Shown here piece after piece: positions 8,546 through 17,502 of a stretch of 64,000 nucleotides of DNA (the stretch's first letter is position 1; each line of letters starts with the position of its first letter). A program made the translations under genes and the position numbers. The notes beneath the pieces were generated by a model, which did no database searches, had not been told where the DNA came from, and saw only the letters and a list, made by a program, of their open reading frames with translations. Origin of the DNA: Flavobacteriales bacterium (GTDB lineage: Bacteria > Bacteroidota > Bacteroidia > Flavobacteriales_E > Vicingaceae); contig JABTUP010000001.1 of NCBI GenBank assembly GCA_015075325.1, forward strand, positions 215,135 through 279,134, written 5' to 3'.

Positions 8546-8617
8546 TTAAATGAACCCGTTGGATGTAATTATTAAAAATGTCAATTCATTTTTAATTATA
8601 CCCAACGGGTTAAATGA
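8546..8617. repeat. palindromic mini-element flanked by TTAAATGA direct repeats
   Basis: The arms AACCCGTTGG (8553-8562) and CCAACGGGTT (8602-8611) are perfect complements. The inner arms TTAAAAATG and CATTTTTAA also pair, giving a near-continuous hairpin of about 59 bp. The 8-mer TTAAATGA occurs at both outer edges (8546-8553 and 8610-8617). This is the form of a tiny transposable element with target duplication, or of a bidirectional terminator; no coding is present. Confidence 0.55.
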
Positions 8618-8739
8618 ATAATTTTCTGAAATGCAATGTTAAACTCATCAATTAATAAATTCCGATTTGTGATTTTAAGCATAAGTTTAAACTAAGATTA
8701 TACCTAAATTCGCAACTGGTTTAGTATTAAAACAGTTAA

Positions 8740-9855
8740 ATGAAAAAAATTGTATTCCTTATTTTTATAACGATTTCGTCAATCGCTTATGCCCAAAATA
8801 TAGTTCATGTTATTAAGTTAAATCCCGATTCTGCTCTTAAAAACAGACGATTTTCTTGTTTAGAAGTAATGGATGCCCGAATCAATAAAGAAAATATTGG
8901 TTCTGCTATTGGTAATGCAAATGCAATAGCACAATTAGCTGGAGATTTTGTTTCGCATTTAACAACCGCAATCAACAAAATGCTGCCTCAGGACGAAGGT
9001 AAACCAAGGTTAATAATTATTGTTAGAAACTTATCGATTACCGAAAAAACAGAATCAACTGAAAAACTGGCATTTTGTAAAGTTGAAATAGAATTTGCAA
9101 AAAAAGTTGATTCAACACTGTATTCATTAGGTGTTTTTGATGCAAACATTATTGGAAAAGGCAATGATGTAACAAATTTTCATGATAAAAGAATATTACT
9201 CGGCTTAGAAGAATGTTTTAAAAAACTAGACGAAACCAATTGGGAAAATGCCGAAGAATTTATAATTGAAGACATTCATCGTAAATTGATGTATGATTTT
9301 AAAACTGTTCCTCCAGAAGGTGCATATTTTAATTTTGAACAAATGGTTAGAAGAATACCAGTTGACACTTTTAAAATAGATATTAGACAATACAATTCGT
9401 CACAAAAAAATCCTATTTATGCAGCAAAATCTAACAAAATTGATCTTCCAAGAGAAATTCAATATATTTCAGATGGCGAAAATATTTATCTACATTTTAG
9501 CAAATATGAATTTGCTAAATCAACATTCCTTGGTAAATACATTTATTTTCGAGGCAAATTTCAACCATTCTCAAATACTGAAATAAACTTAGCATCAGGT
9601 GCGGCTTATGTTGCTGCAGGTATTATTACAGGTGTGTTAGGTGGTTTTGTTATTATTCCAACAGGAAACTCAAATGCACCAATTAACGGATTGGTTTTAG
9701 ATACAGAAACTGGCGAATTAAAAGGACTTACAGATTATTATATTACCAACATAACTAAATCCTATCCAGAAATTTTTAAAGAATATAGAGCATCAAAAAG
9801 AAATTTAGAAGCAAAAGAAATGGTAATAAAAAAGCTAAACAGTAAATTTAACTAG
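8740..9855 (+). CDS. exported protein of unknown function
   Basis: A 371-residue protein with a clear signal peptide (MKKIVFLIFITISSIAYAQ). No known domain is recognised. Residues about 60-180 are a mixed alpha/beta region with LIIIVRNLSI; residues about 285-310 are a Gly/Ala/Ile-rich stretch (GAAYVAAGIITGVLGGFVII) that could cross or touch a membrane; the C-terminus is Lys-rich and helical. It stands alone, with a hairpin element upstream and a loose AAACTACAT/ATGTAGTTT inverted repeat downstream (9880-9923). It is probably periplasmic or attached to the outer membrane. Confidence 0.6.
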   Translation: MKKIVFLIFITISSIAYAQNIVHVIKLNPDSALKNRRFSCLEVMDARINKENIGSAIGNANAIAQLAGDFVSHLTTAINKMLPQDEGKPRLIIIVRNLSITEKTESTEKLAFCKVEIEFAKKVDSTLYSLGVFDANIIGKGNDVTNFHDKRILLGLEECFKKLDETNWENAEEFIIEDIHRKLMYDFKTVPPEGAYFNFEQMVRRIPVDTFKIDIRQYNSSQKNPIYAAKSNKIDLPREIQYISDGENIYLHFSKYEFAKSTFLGKYIYFRGKFQPFSNTEINLASGAAYVAAGIITGVLGGFVIIPTGNSNAPINGLVLDTETGELKGLTDYYITNITKSYPEIFKEYRASKRNLEAKEMVIKKLNSKFN

Positions 9856-10034
9856 CCTTCTATAAGATAACGCTGAATTAAACTACATCTAACAATAAAC
9901 AATCAATCAAACTTATGTAGTTTTAATAAGTGAAGTTACCCAATCAGTTTTTTTTTCAACAAATTAAACTCGTTTTCAAAGCCTCAAAATTTTATTACCT
10001 TTACTCACTATTTTAACATAAACGTATTTAAAGC

Positions 10035-11243
10035 ATGAAAGAAGCATTTATTGTTGATGCCGTAAGAACTCCAATTGGGAGTTTGGGTGGTTCGTTAGCA
10101 TTAGTAAGAACAGATGATTTGGGAGCTCTGGTTATTAGCGAATTAATAAAAAGAAACCCCAATTTAGTTACCGAAGAAATTGAAGACGTTATTTTAGGTT
10201 GTGCCAATCAGGCTGGAGAAGACAACAGAAACGTTGCCCGTATGTGCGGTTTGTTGGCAGGATTGCCTTGGCAAGTAGGTGGCGAAACAGTTAACCGTTT
10301 GTGTTCTTCTGGTATGGCATCGGTTATTAATGCTTCCAGAGCAATAAAATTAGGCGATGGCGATGTTTACATTGCTGGAGGAGTTGAAAACATGACTCGC
10401 GGGCCGTGGGTAATTTCAAAATCATCAAAACCATTTGGAACCGATGTAGAAATGCACGATTCTACTTTTGGATGGCGATTTATTAACCCAAAAATGGCAG
10501 CATTATATGGTGTAGATGGCATGGGGCAAACTGCCGAAAATTTAGTGGATTTGTATAAAATTAGTAGAGAAGATCAAGACAAATTTGCCTACTGGAGCCA
10601 AATGAAAGCCACTACAGCTCAAAAAAATGGACGACTGGCTGAAGAAATTGTACCTGTAGCAATTCCGCAACGCAAAGGCGACCCAATACTATTTTCGAAC
10701 GACGAATTTATAAAACCATCCACCACATTGGATGTGTTGGCAGGATTGCGACCCGCTTTTAGAAAAGAAGGTGGAACAGTAACAGCAGGAAATGCTTCTG
10801 GATTGAATGATGGAGCTGTTGCTGTGTTGGTTGCTTCTACCGATGCTCTAAAAAAATACAACATGAAACCAATAGCACGAATTGTTTCGAGTGCAATTGT
10901 TGGTGTAGAACCTCGTATTATGGGGATAGGCCCAGTTTATGCTTCAGAAAAAGCGTTAAAACGTGCAGGATTAACGCTTAACGACATGGATATTATTGAA
11001 ATAAACGAAGCTTTTGCTGCTCAAAGTTTGGCTTGCACACGTAAAATGGGCTTGGCAGATAACGACCCAAGAATAAATCCAAATGGAGGAGCAATTGCTT
11101 TAGGGCATCCGCTTGGAATGACAGGTGCAAGAATTTTACAAACGGCAGCGTTGGAATTACAAAAAACCAACAAAAAATACGCATTAGTTACCTTGTGTAT
11201 TGGTGTTGGACAAGGTTATGCAACTATTATAGAAAGAGTATAG
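10035..11243 (+). CDS. thiolase family acetyl-CoA acyltransferase
   Basis: A 402-residue degradative-type thiolase. Catalytic residues are visible: Cys90 in VNRLCSSGMASV, His358 in GGAIALGHPLGMTGAR, and Cys388 in LCIGVGQG. The N-terminal VDAVRTPIGS and the NEAFA motif also match. It cleaves 3-ketoacyl-CoA with CoA to acetyl-CoA and a shortened acyl-CoA, in beta-oxidation or aromatic degradation. Length and the GDGDVYIAGGVENMTR region resemble 3-oxoadipyl-CoA thiolases, but no other pathway gene is adjacent, so the specific substrate is left open. It is probably monocistronic; repeat DNA follows. Confidence 0.92.
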   Translation: MKEAFIVDAVRTPIGSLGGSLALVRTDDLGALVISELIKRNPNLVTEEIEDVILGCANQAGEDNRNVARMCGLLAGLPWQVGGETVNRLCSSGMASVINASRAIKLGDGDVYIAGGVENMTRGPWVISKSSKPFGTDVEMHDSTFGWRFINPKMAALYGVDGMGQTAENLVDLYKISREDQDKFAYWSQMKATTAQKNGRLAEEIVPVAIPQRKGDPILFSNDEFIKPSTTLDVLAGLRPAFRKEGGTVTAGNASGLNDGAVAVLVASTDALKKYNMKPIARIVSSAIVGVEPRIMGIGPVYASEKALKRAGLTLNDMDIIEINEAFAAQSLACTRKMGLADNDPRINPNGGAIALGHPLGMTGARILQTAALELQKTNKKYALVTLCIGVGQGYATIIERV

Positions 11244-11249
11244 AGTTAG

Positions 11250-11326
11250 ATGCCCGAAGTTGGAAGTTGGAAGTTGGAAGATGGAAGCTGAAAACTGAGG
11301 ACTGAGAACTGACACCTGAAGACTAA
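11250..11326. repeat. degenerate GGAAG / ACTGA intergenic repeat
   Basis: The stretch begins with tandem GTTGGAA units (GAAGTTGGAAGTTGGAAG), passes through GATGGAAGCTG and continues as spaced ACTGA words (AAAACTGAGGACTGAGAACTGA). Related stretches occur at 24214-24289, 34980-35018 and 49583-49672. It separates thiolase and the spoT-like gene and ends a few bases before the ATG. Confidence 0.65.
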
Positions 11327-11329
11327 AAA

Positions 11330-13540
11330 ATGGAAATCGATTTAGAAAAAGAGAAATTAGAGATAGAACAAGCTTTTCAAGCCATGCTTGAATCGGCTAA
11401 ACATTGTAAAAAAACTCCCGAAAATTTAGCACGAATTAAAAAAGCTTTTGATGTAGCTTATGAAGCTCACAAAGATGTTAGAAGAAAATCGGGAGAACCT
11501 TATATTTATCATCCCATAGCTGTTGCACGTATTTGTACTGAAGAAATTGGCTTAGGAGCAACTTCAATTATTTGTGCTTTGTTGCACGATACAGTTGAAG
11601 ATACCGACCTTACTTTGGAAGATGTTGAGCGAATGTTCGGCAAAAAAGAAGCCCAAATTATTGATGGGTTAACTAAAATTTCAGACGTAGTGGATTTTAA
11701 TGTTTCCATTCAGGCCGAAAATTTTAGAAAGATATTACTTACACTTTCGGAAGATGTAAGGGTTATTTTAATAAAACTTGCCGATCGTTTGCACAACATG
11801 CGAACATTGGGTTCGATGAAGCGAGATAAACAACTAAAAATTGCTTCTGAAACATTGTTTTTGTATGCTCCAATGGCTCACCGTTTGGGCTTACATAGCA
11901 TGAAAACCGAATTGGAAGATTTGTCGCTTAAAATTCAAGAACCCGAAGCTTATGACGAAATTGTTACCAAACTAGAAAAAACAGAGGAAGTACGCACACG
12001 ATTTATCAAACAATTTTCGCTGCCCATTAAAAAAGCATTGGAGCAAAGCGGAATGAAATTCGAAATTAAAGGTCGCCCTAAGTCGATTTATTCCATCTGG
12101 AATAAAATGCAAAAAAAACAAGTGCCTTTCGAAGAAGTTTATGACCTTTTTGCACTTCGAATAATTTTAGATTCTGAACCTCAAAACGAAAAAACAGATT
12201 GCTGGAGAGCTTATTCAATTGTTACTGATTATTACCAACCAAACATTGATAGATTAAGGGATTGGATTTCAGCACCTAAAGCAAATGGTTACGAATCGCT
12301 TCATACAACAGTAATGAGTCCGACAGGAATGTGGGTAGAGGTTCAAATTAGAAGCAAACGAATGGACGAAATTGCTGAAAAAGGATTCGCAGCACATTGG
12401 AAATACAAAGAAGGAGATCAGGAAAGTAGGTTTGATAAGTGGATTACACAAATCAGAGAATTGTTAGAAAATAACAATGCCGATGCACTTGAATTTATTG
12501 ATGATTTTAAAATGAATCTGTACGACGATGAAATTTTTGTATTCACCCCTAATGGTGATATGAAAGGTTTGCCGTCGGGAGCAAGTGCATTAGATTTTGC
12601 TTTTGCAGTACATACCGAACTCGGTGTAAATTGTTTGGGAGCAAAGGTAAACAACAAATTAGTTCCATTAAGTTACGAACTAAAAAGTGGCGACCAGGTT
12701 GAGATTTTAACCTCACACAACCAAAAACCAAAAGAAGATTGGTTGAATTTTGTTAAAACCCATAAAGCAAAAACTCGAATAAAAGCTTTTTTAAATGATG
12801 AGAAAAAAGAAACTGCCGATTTGGGTAAAGAAATACTAGAAAAAGAATTTAAACGATTAAAAATTGCCTATCAAAACATTAGTCTAAAAGAGCTTCAAAG
12901 TTATTATAAAGTTAGCTCTCCTACCGATTTATATTATCGAGTGGCAAAAGGAGAAATCGACTTAAACCATTTAAAAGCATTTGAAGTTAAAAACGGTGTA
13001 TTGCAGCCAAAACGTTCAATTAAAACAAGAGTTACCAGCTATTTAGGACAGCGATTAGTTAGAAAAGAGAAGAAAGAAGGAACTCCAAACGAAATGTTGG
13101 TAATTGGCGACAACATGCAAAAATTAGATTACCAGTTGGCAACTTGTTGCAACCCAATACCTGGTGATGAGGTTTTTGGTTTTGTAACCGTAAACGAAGG
13201 AATAAAAATTCATAAAACAAAGTGCCCAAATGCTGTTCAGCTTTTGTCTAACTACGCTTACCGAGTAATTAAAGCCCGTTGGTTAGACGAACAAAAATTA
13301 GCATTTTTAGCAGGTATAAAAATATTAGGTATTGATGATGTTGGTATTGTTAACACCATTACACAAGTAATATCAAATGAGTTGCACGTAAACATGCGTT
13401 CTATTAGTTTTGATAGCAATGACGGTATTTTTGAAGGAATGATAACGGTTTTTGTTCACGATACTGAACATTTAAAAAACCTAATCAAAAAACTAGAAAA
13501 AATAAACGGTGTTACTCGAGTTGAACGAGTAGATAAATAA
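11330..13540 (+). CDS. bifunctional (p)ppGpp synthetase/hydrolase (RelA/SpoT family)
   Basis: A 736-residue protein with the full long-RSH architecture. The HD hydrolase domain (residues about 45-190) shows IYHPIAVARI and LLHDTVEDT with His86-Asp87. The synthetase domain (about 240-350) shows RPKSIYSIWNKMQ and GYESLHTTVM. The TGS domain (about 395-460) and the C-terminal ACT domain (about 660-735) follow. The intact HD motif means it can hydrolyse as well as make the alarmone, as expected for the single Rsh of many Bacteroidota. It controls the stringent response in the cytoplasm. Confidence in the family is high; the symbol (spoT, relA or rsh) is a naming choice. Confidence 0.96.
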   Translation: MEIDLEKEKLEIEQAFQAMLESAKHCKKTPENLARIKKAFDVAYEAHKDVRRKSGEPYIYHPIAVARICTEEIGLGATSIICALLHDTVEDTDLTLEDVERMFGKKEAQIIDGLTKISDVVDFNVSIQAENFRKILLTLSEDVRVILIKLADRLHNMRTLGSMKRDKQLKIASETLFLYAPMAHRLGLHSMKTELEDLSLKIQEPEAYDEIVTKLEKTEEVRTRFIKQFSLPIKKALEQSGMKFEIKGRPKSIYSIWNKMQKKQVPFEEVYDLFALRIILDSEPQNEKTDCWRAYSIVTDYYQPNIDRLRDWISAPKANGYESLHTTVMSPTGMWVEVQIRSKRMDEIAEKGFAAHWKYKEGDQESRFDKWITQIRELLENNNADALEFIDDFKMNLYDDEIFVFTPNGDMKGLPSGASALDFAFAVHTELGVNCLGAKVNNKLVPLSYELKSGDQVEILTSHNQKPKEDWLNFVKTHKAKTRIKAFLNDEKKETADLGKEILEKEFKRLKIAYQNISLKELQSYYKVSSPTDLYYRVAKGEIDLNHLKAFEVKNGVLQPKRSIKTRVTSYLGQRLVRKEKKEGTPNEMLVIGDNMQKLDYQLATCCNPIPGDEVFGFVTVNEGIKIHKTKCPNAVQLLSNYAYRVIKARWLDEQKLAFLAGIKILGIDDVGIVNTITQVISNELHVNMRSISFDSNDGIFEGMITVFVHDTEHLKNLIKKLEKINGVTRVERVDK

Positions 13541-13576
13541 AATTTCTAATAATAAGTCAATAAAATTCTTAAAAAA

Positions 13577-14446
13577 ATGAAAGTTTGTGGATTTACCATT
13601 ATTAGAAACGCCATTAAATTTGATTACCCAGTAATTGAATCCATTACTTCCATTTTACCCATTTGCGACGAGTTTTTGGTTGCTGTTGGAAATTCTGATG
13701 ATGAAACACTACAACTCATACAATCCATCAATTCACCAAAAATTAAAATTATTGAAACCGTTTGGGACGACAGTTTACGAGAAGGAGGAAAAGTATTAGC
13801 TAACGAAACCAATAAAGCATTCGATGCCATTTCGAAAGATTTTGATTGGTGTTTTTACATACAAAGCGATGAAGTGGTTAATGAAAACGACCACAAAACA
13901 ATAATTGATGCCATGAAACAATACCAAAACTCAACTGAAGTAGATGGATTATTGTTTAATTATATTCATTTTTATGGTTCGTACGATTATGTAGGTGTTT
14001 CTAGAAGATGGTATCGAAAAGAAATTCGTATCATCAAAAACAATAAAATCATTCGTTCATACAAAGATGCCCAAGGTTTTAGAAAAAACAATGATAAACT
14101 TGCTGTAAAACAAATAAATGCAACAATTTATCACTACGGCTGGGTAAAACATCCAAAATTTCAACAAGCCAAACAACAAAGTTTTAATAAAATGTGGCAC
14201 GACGATAATTGGATGAAAGAACATGTTGCAGATGTTGATGAATTTGATTATTCAAGAGTAGATTTGCTCACAAAATTTAATGGAAATCATCCAGAAGTAA
14301 TGAAAAACCGAATTGAAAAAATGAATTGGAAATTCTCATTCGACCCCACTCAAATTAAACTTCCGTTAAAACTTAAATTAACTCACTTTATTGAAAAAAC
14401 TACTGGAAAACGAATTGGCGAATACAAAAACTATCGTATCATTTAA
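13577..14446 (+). CDS. glycosyltransferase family 2-like protein
   Basis: A 289-residue cytoplasmic protein beginning MKVCGFTIIRNAIKFDYPV, the opening strand of GT-A folds. The segment FDWCFYIQSDEVV holds the probable metal-binding acid motif (SDE in place of DxD), reached through a Rossmann-like LPICDEFLVAVGNSDD section. No membrane segment is seen. It would transfer a sugar from a nucleotide donor; acceptor and donor are unknown. It follows the stringent-response gene by 37 bases and precedes a lipoprotein, with no polysaccharide cluster around it. Confidence 0.75.
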   Translation: MKVCGFTIIRNAIKFDYPVIESITSILPICDEFLVAVGNSDDETLQLIQSINSPKIKIIETVWDDSLREGGKVLANETNKAFDAISKDFDWCFYIQSDEVVNENDHKTIIDAMKQYQNSTEVDGLLFNYIHFYGSYDYVGVSRRWYRKEIRIIKNNKIIRSYKDAQGFRKNNDKLAVKQINATIYHYGWVKHPKFQQAKQQSFNKMWHDDNWMKEHVADVDEFDYSRVDLLTKFNGNHPEVMKNRIEKMNWKFSFDPTQIKLPLKLKLTHFIEKTTGKRIGEYKNYRII

Positions 14447-14481
14447 ATAATTATTACTTTTAAATCAAAAAACTTAAAACC

Positions 14482-14931
14482 ATGCTTAAAAAATTAACCT
14501 TCGTTTGCATCCTTGCTTTTACTGTATATTCATGTGCTTCAGATACTACTGTTGAAGCTGAATTAACTGACTCAACTGCGGTTGTTGTTGACGACCCCAA
14601 CGCAGAATTTACAGCTGCCGACACCAGTTCAACAGGTGTTTACCAAGAAGAGGTTGACGATTCGAAAGAAATGACTTTGCAAGAAGCCATGAAGGCAAAT
14701 AATGCAGAACCAAAAGTGGAAGAAGGAGGAATGTCGTTTTGCGATTGTGTTAAAAAACAACAAAAATTAGAAAAAATAGTATTAGAATCGGAAGATGAAG
14801 CCGAATCTGACAAAGCATTGGAAGAACTTAATGCTATGAAAACGGGCGAATGTAAAATTTTGTTTGAAGGAAATCAATCAACATTAGAGGCAAAACAAGC
14901 ACACGAAAAGAAAGTAAAAGCTTGTAAATAA
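14482..14931 (+). CDS. small acidic lipoprotein, unknown function
   Basis: A 149-residue protein with a lipoprotein signal: MLKKLTFVCILAFTVYSC with acylated Cys at 18. The mature part is rich in Asp, Glu and Thr (TAVVVDDPNAEF), followed by a helical domain with three cysteines (FCDCVKKQQKLEK, GECKILF and the final KACK). Such Cys-spaced helical lipoproteins recur in Bacteroidota, but no function is known to me. It starts 35 bases after the glycosyltransferase stop and may share its transcript. Confidence 0.7.
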   Translation: MLKKLTFVCILAFTVYSCASDTTVEAELTDSTAVVVDDPNAEFTAADTSSTGVYQEEVDDSKEMTLQEAMKANNAEPKVEEGGMSFCDCVKKQQKLEKIVLESEDEAESDKALEELNAMKTGECKILFEGNQSTLEAKQAHEKKVKACK

Positions 14932-15086
14932 AATTATTACCATCGTGTTAAATTAAAAACAGAACTTAAAATTTAAAAAAAGTCTAGTAAAATCAACTAA
15001 AAAGAAACTTTTTATTATCTCTTGCGTATTAGCAAAGTAATCAAAAAAACTTATATTAGCGGATAACTTTTAAATTCAATATTTAA

Positions 15087-15986
15087 ATGAATAGATTTTT
15101 TACTTTTTTTACTTTTTATGTTCTAGTTTCATCAGTTGTTTTTGCTCAAACAGATTCTGCAATTACAACATTACCTGACACTTCAAAAACGAATATTCAA
15201 AAAACTAGGAGTTCCAACGAAGATTTTCAAACTAAAGGAATTTCAGTTTCACCATCGCATTTTCATTTAACTCAAAAACCAGGCGAAGTTAAAACATACA
15301 AAATATCTGTAAAAAACGATACTGAATCAGCAAAACAATTTAAAGTAAATATTTATGATTTTGACATGAACGGTAAGGGTAAAAGTAGTTTTATTCAACC
15401 CGGTCAAGGTAAATTTTCGTTATCAAGATGGTTAAATATTTCACCCACATTTATAGAAGTAAAACCTGGAGAAAAGAAAGAAGTAAAATTTACGGTAAGC
15501 GTTCCAAATGATGAAAAAGGAAATAAATCGGCTTGGAGCATAATAATGATAGAACAAGAAGAACCAAGAAAAACATTAGAACCAGCATCAAAATCAGAAA
15601 ATACAGTTGCTCTAGGAGTTATTCCAACATTTGCTTTCGGTGTTTTTATATATCAAAACCCTCCAAATGTTGTTACTAATAATGTCGAAATTACCAACTT
15701 CCAATTTCTAGAAAAAGATACTACAAAATCAATTGTTATTGAAGCGGCTAATAAAGGAGATGGAATAGCATATTGCACATCTTATATCGACTTAACAAAC
15801 CTTTCTAACGGTAAACAACAACGTGTTACAGTAAAAAAGTTCACCATTTTACCCGAACTAGTACGCGACTTTACTTTTATTCTGCCCAACTATTTAGAAA
15901 AGGGTAAATACCTGGCTATTGGTGTATTAGATTATGAAAATTCAGAAGAAATACAAGCAGCCAAACTCAATTTTGAAATTAAATAA
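15087..15986 (+). CDS. PapD-like periplasmic chaperone of a putative pilus/fibre export operon
   Basis: A 299-residue exported protein (signal MNRFFTFFTFYVLVSSVVFAQ). Residues about 50-150 look like an Ig-type chaperone domain: ISVSPSHFHL, then KTYKISVKNDT, then WLNISPTFIEVKPGEKKEVKFTV, the layout of PapD or DUF916-type domains, where a conserved basic and hydrophobic strand caps partner subunits. A second beta domain follows (about 165-299). It is the first gene of a co-directed set with two small exported proteins and a large outer-membrane protein, so a chaperone role for subunits is likely (inference from fold and context). It could instead be a surface-anchoring Ig protein. Confidence 0.6.
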   Translation: MNRFFTFFTFYVLVSSVVFAQTDSAITTLPDTSKTNIQKTRSSNEDFQTKGISVSPSHFHLTQKPGEVKTYKISVKNDTESAKQFKVNIYDFDMNGKGKSSFIQPGQGKFSLSRWLNISPTFIEVKPGEKKEVKFTVSVPNDEKGNKSAWSIIMIEQEEPRKTLEPASKSENTVALGVIPTFAFGVFIYQNPPNVVTNNVEITNFQFLEKDTTKSIVIEAANKGDGIAYCTSYIDLTNLSNGKQQRVTVKKFTILPELVRDFTFILPNYLEKGKYLAIGVLDYENSEEIQAAKLNFEIK

Positions 15987-16030
15987 CCATTATAAATTAA
16001 AAATCAATTATTAACCAAAATCAAACAATT

Positions 16031-16813
16031 ATGAAAAAACTATCTTATTTGTGCGGTGCTTTATTAATATTAGGCTCTGCAAGTAGTTTAAAAGCACAGT
16101 TAATCGATGAAAAAGATGTTACTGTGACAATGGATCTTCAGCCTGTTTTGCAGCTGGATATGACTACACCAGATCAAATCGAATTTGTATTCGATGAAAT
16201 TAATGAGTACTATGCTGGTATTACTAAGTATGGTGCTACAGTTTTAAGAGTTAGCTCAACAGTTAGCTGGGATTTATACGCTGTTGGTCGTTCAACAGGT
16301 ACTAATGGTCCTGAGTTTTGGGATCAACAAATTGAATACGGTAACAACAACCCGAATGCAATTCCAGATTTACCTTTAAGCTTATTAGAATTACGTCAAG
16401 CACAACCAAATAACGGTGCTGCTGCTGCTGCTGGTTTGTTTGCAGATTATTCTCAAGCATTTTCTCCAGCAACAGCTCCTAGTGCAGGAAACAGCTTGTA
16501 TGTAAATGGTGGTACTAATACACCTCCAACAACTAACGACAAGTACATTGGCGGTCACGCAGGTACTTCGGGTGTACCTGGGCAAGATTTCTTACCAGGA
16601 GGTAGTTACTTAACTCAAACAGGTGTAACTTCTGATTATTTTTATGTAATCGACTACAGAATTTTACCTGGTTTACCTGCAATTTTCCCAAATGCAGCAG
16701 ACGCTGATGGTGCTACTTTTGAGGATTTAATAACTGTTAATGGTGCTGGAGCTTATGCTGAGCCAGGTGTTTACACCATGTATGTTCAATACATTTTATT
16801 AGAAGACCAATAA
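16031..16813 (+). CDS. putative major secreted subunit of the chaperone-usher-like operon
   Basis: A 260-residue protein with signal MKKLSYLCGALLILGSASSLKAQ. The mature part begins VTVTMDLQPVLQLDM, runs through beta strands (LRVSSTVSWDLYAVGRS) and an Asn/Gly/Pro/Ala-rich middle, and ends PGVYTMYVQYILLEDQ. A closing beta strand preceded by PG-x-Y is also the end of the next small protein and is reminiscent of pilin-like SCPU domains, though no database match can be claimed. A long perfect hairpin directly follows the gene, as after highly expressed major pilin genes. No enzyme motif is present. Confidence 0.55.
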   Translation: MKKLSYLCGALLILGSASSLKAQLIDEKDVTVTMDLQPVLQLDMTTPDQIEFVFDEINEYYAGITKYGATVLRVSSTVSWDLYAVGRSTGTNGPEFWDQQIEYGNNNPNAIPDLPLSLLELRQAQPNNGAAAAAGLFADYSQAFSPATAPSAGNSLYVNGGTNTPPTTNDKYIGGHAGTSGVPGQDFLPGGSYLTQTGVTSDYFYVIDYRILPGLPAIFPNAADADGATFEDLITVNGAGAYAEPGVYTMYVQYILLEDQ

Positions 16814-16832
16814 AATAGGCAAGCAATTATTT

Positions 16833-16867
16833 TAAAGGATGTGTTTGTTTTTCAAACACATCCTTTA
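16833..16867 (+). promoter_or_regulatory. intercistronic 15-bp perfect hairpin after the first subunit gene
   Basis: TAAAGGATGTGTTTG and CAAACACATCCTTTA pair perfectly around TTTTT. Only a short T/A-rich tail follows (TTTAATAATTC), so readthrough is likely. Its position inside an operon fits partial termination or protection of the upstream message, making the first subunit more abundant than the downstream proteins. Confidence 0.7.
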
Positions 16868-16881
16868 ATAATTCTATAAAA

Positions 16882-17496
16882 ATGATTTCTAAAGCAACTT
16901 TATTTTCATTTCTATTTCTTATAGCTTCAAATGTTATTGAAGCTCAAATTCATTGTGGATTAGTAGAAATTACTCCAAACACTTCTGTTAATGCACTGAT
17001 GACATTTGATAATTTTACCAGCTACAATGGAGGAATGATTATAAATAGTGTAGCTAAAATTAGAATAAAAGTAGAAGACCAAGCTATTCCAGACCCACTT
17101 TGTTCTTGGAGTTTAATAATGACCATAGATAACAATCCAGGAGGAGGAACTCCTGCCAATGAATGGGAAGAATTAAATCAATACGGAAGTGGATTAGGAA
17201 CAAACCCTCCTATTGATGTTTTAGAAATTAAAGTTAGAAATTCATGTACAACATCTCCTATTGATGGTGTTTTTCAAACATTTAATAACCATGGAGATAT
17301 AATTGACATCATTGCTCCTATGCTACCAATTACCCCAGCTGGTAGTTGTGGATTAAATGTTAATGGGCCTGGAAGCTTTTTATCAAATTACGATGAGTTT
17401 AATTTTGATATCGATATTAGGGTTAAACCAAACTTTAGTTATAATCCAGGTATTTATCAGCTAAATATAAGATTTCATTTAGAAGAAAATCCTTAG
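16882..17496 (+). CDS. putative minor secreted subunit of the chaperone-usher-like operon
   Basis: A 204-residue exported protein (signal MISKATLFSFLFLIASNVIEAQ). The mature region has strands such as MIINSVAKIRIKVED and CSWSLIMTIDNN, three Cys that could form disulphides, and ends NPGIYQLNIRFHLEENP, parallel to the end of the preceding protein (PGVYTMYVQYILLEDQ). The shared terminal design and identical orientation suggest both are polymerising or tip subunits. The next gene starts 6 bases after its stop. It is not recognised as a named family. Confidence 0.55.
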   Translation: MISKATLFSFLFLIASNVIEAQIHCGLVEITPNTSVNALMTFDNFTSYNGGMIINSVAKIRIKVEDQAIPDPLCSWSLIMTIDNNPGGGTPANEWEELNQYGSGLGTNPPIDVLEIKVRNSCTTSPIDGVFQTFNNHGDIIDIIAPMLPITPAGSCGLNVNGPGSFLSNYDEFNFDIDIRVKPNFSYNPGIYQLNIRFHLEENP

Positions 17497-17502
17497 TGTA
17501 GC

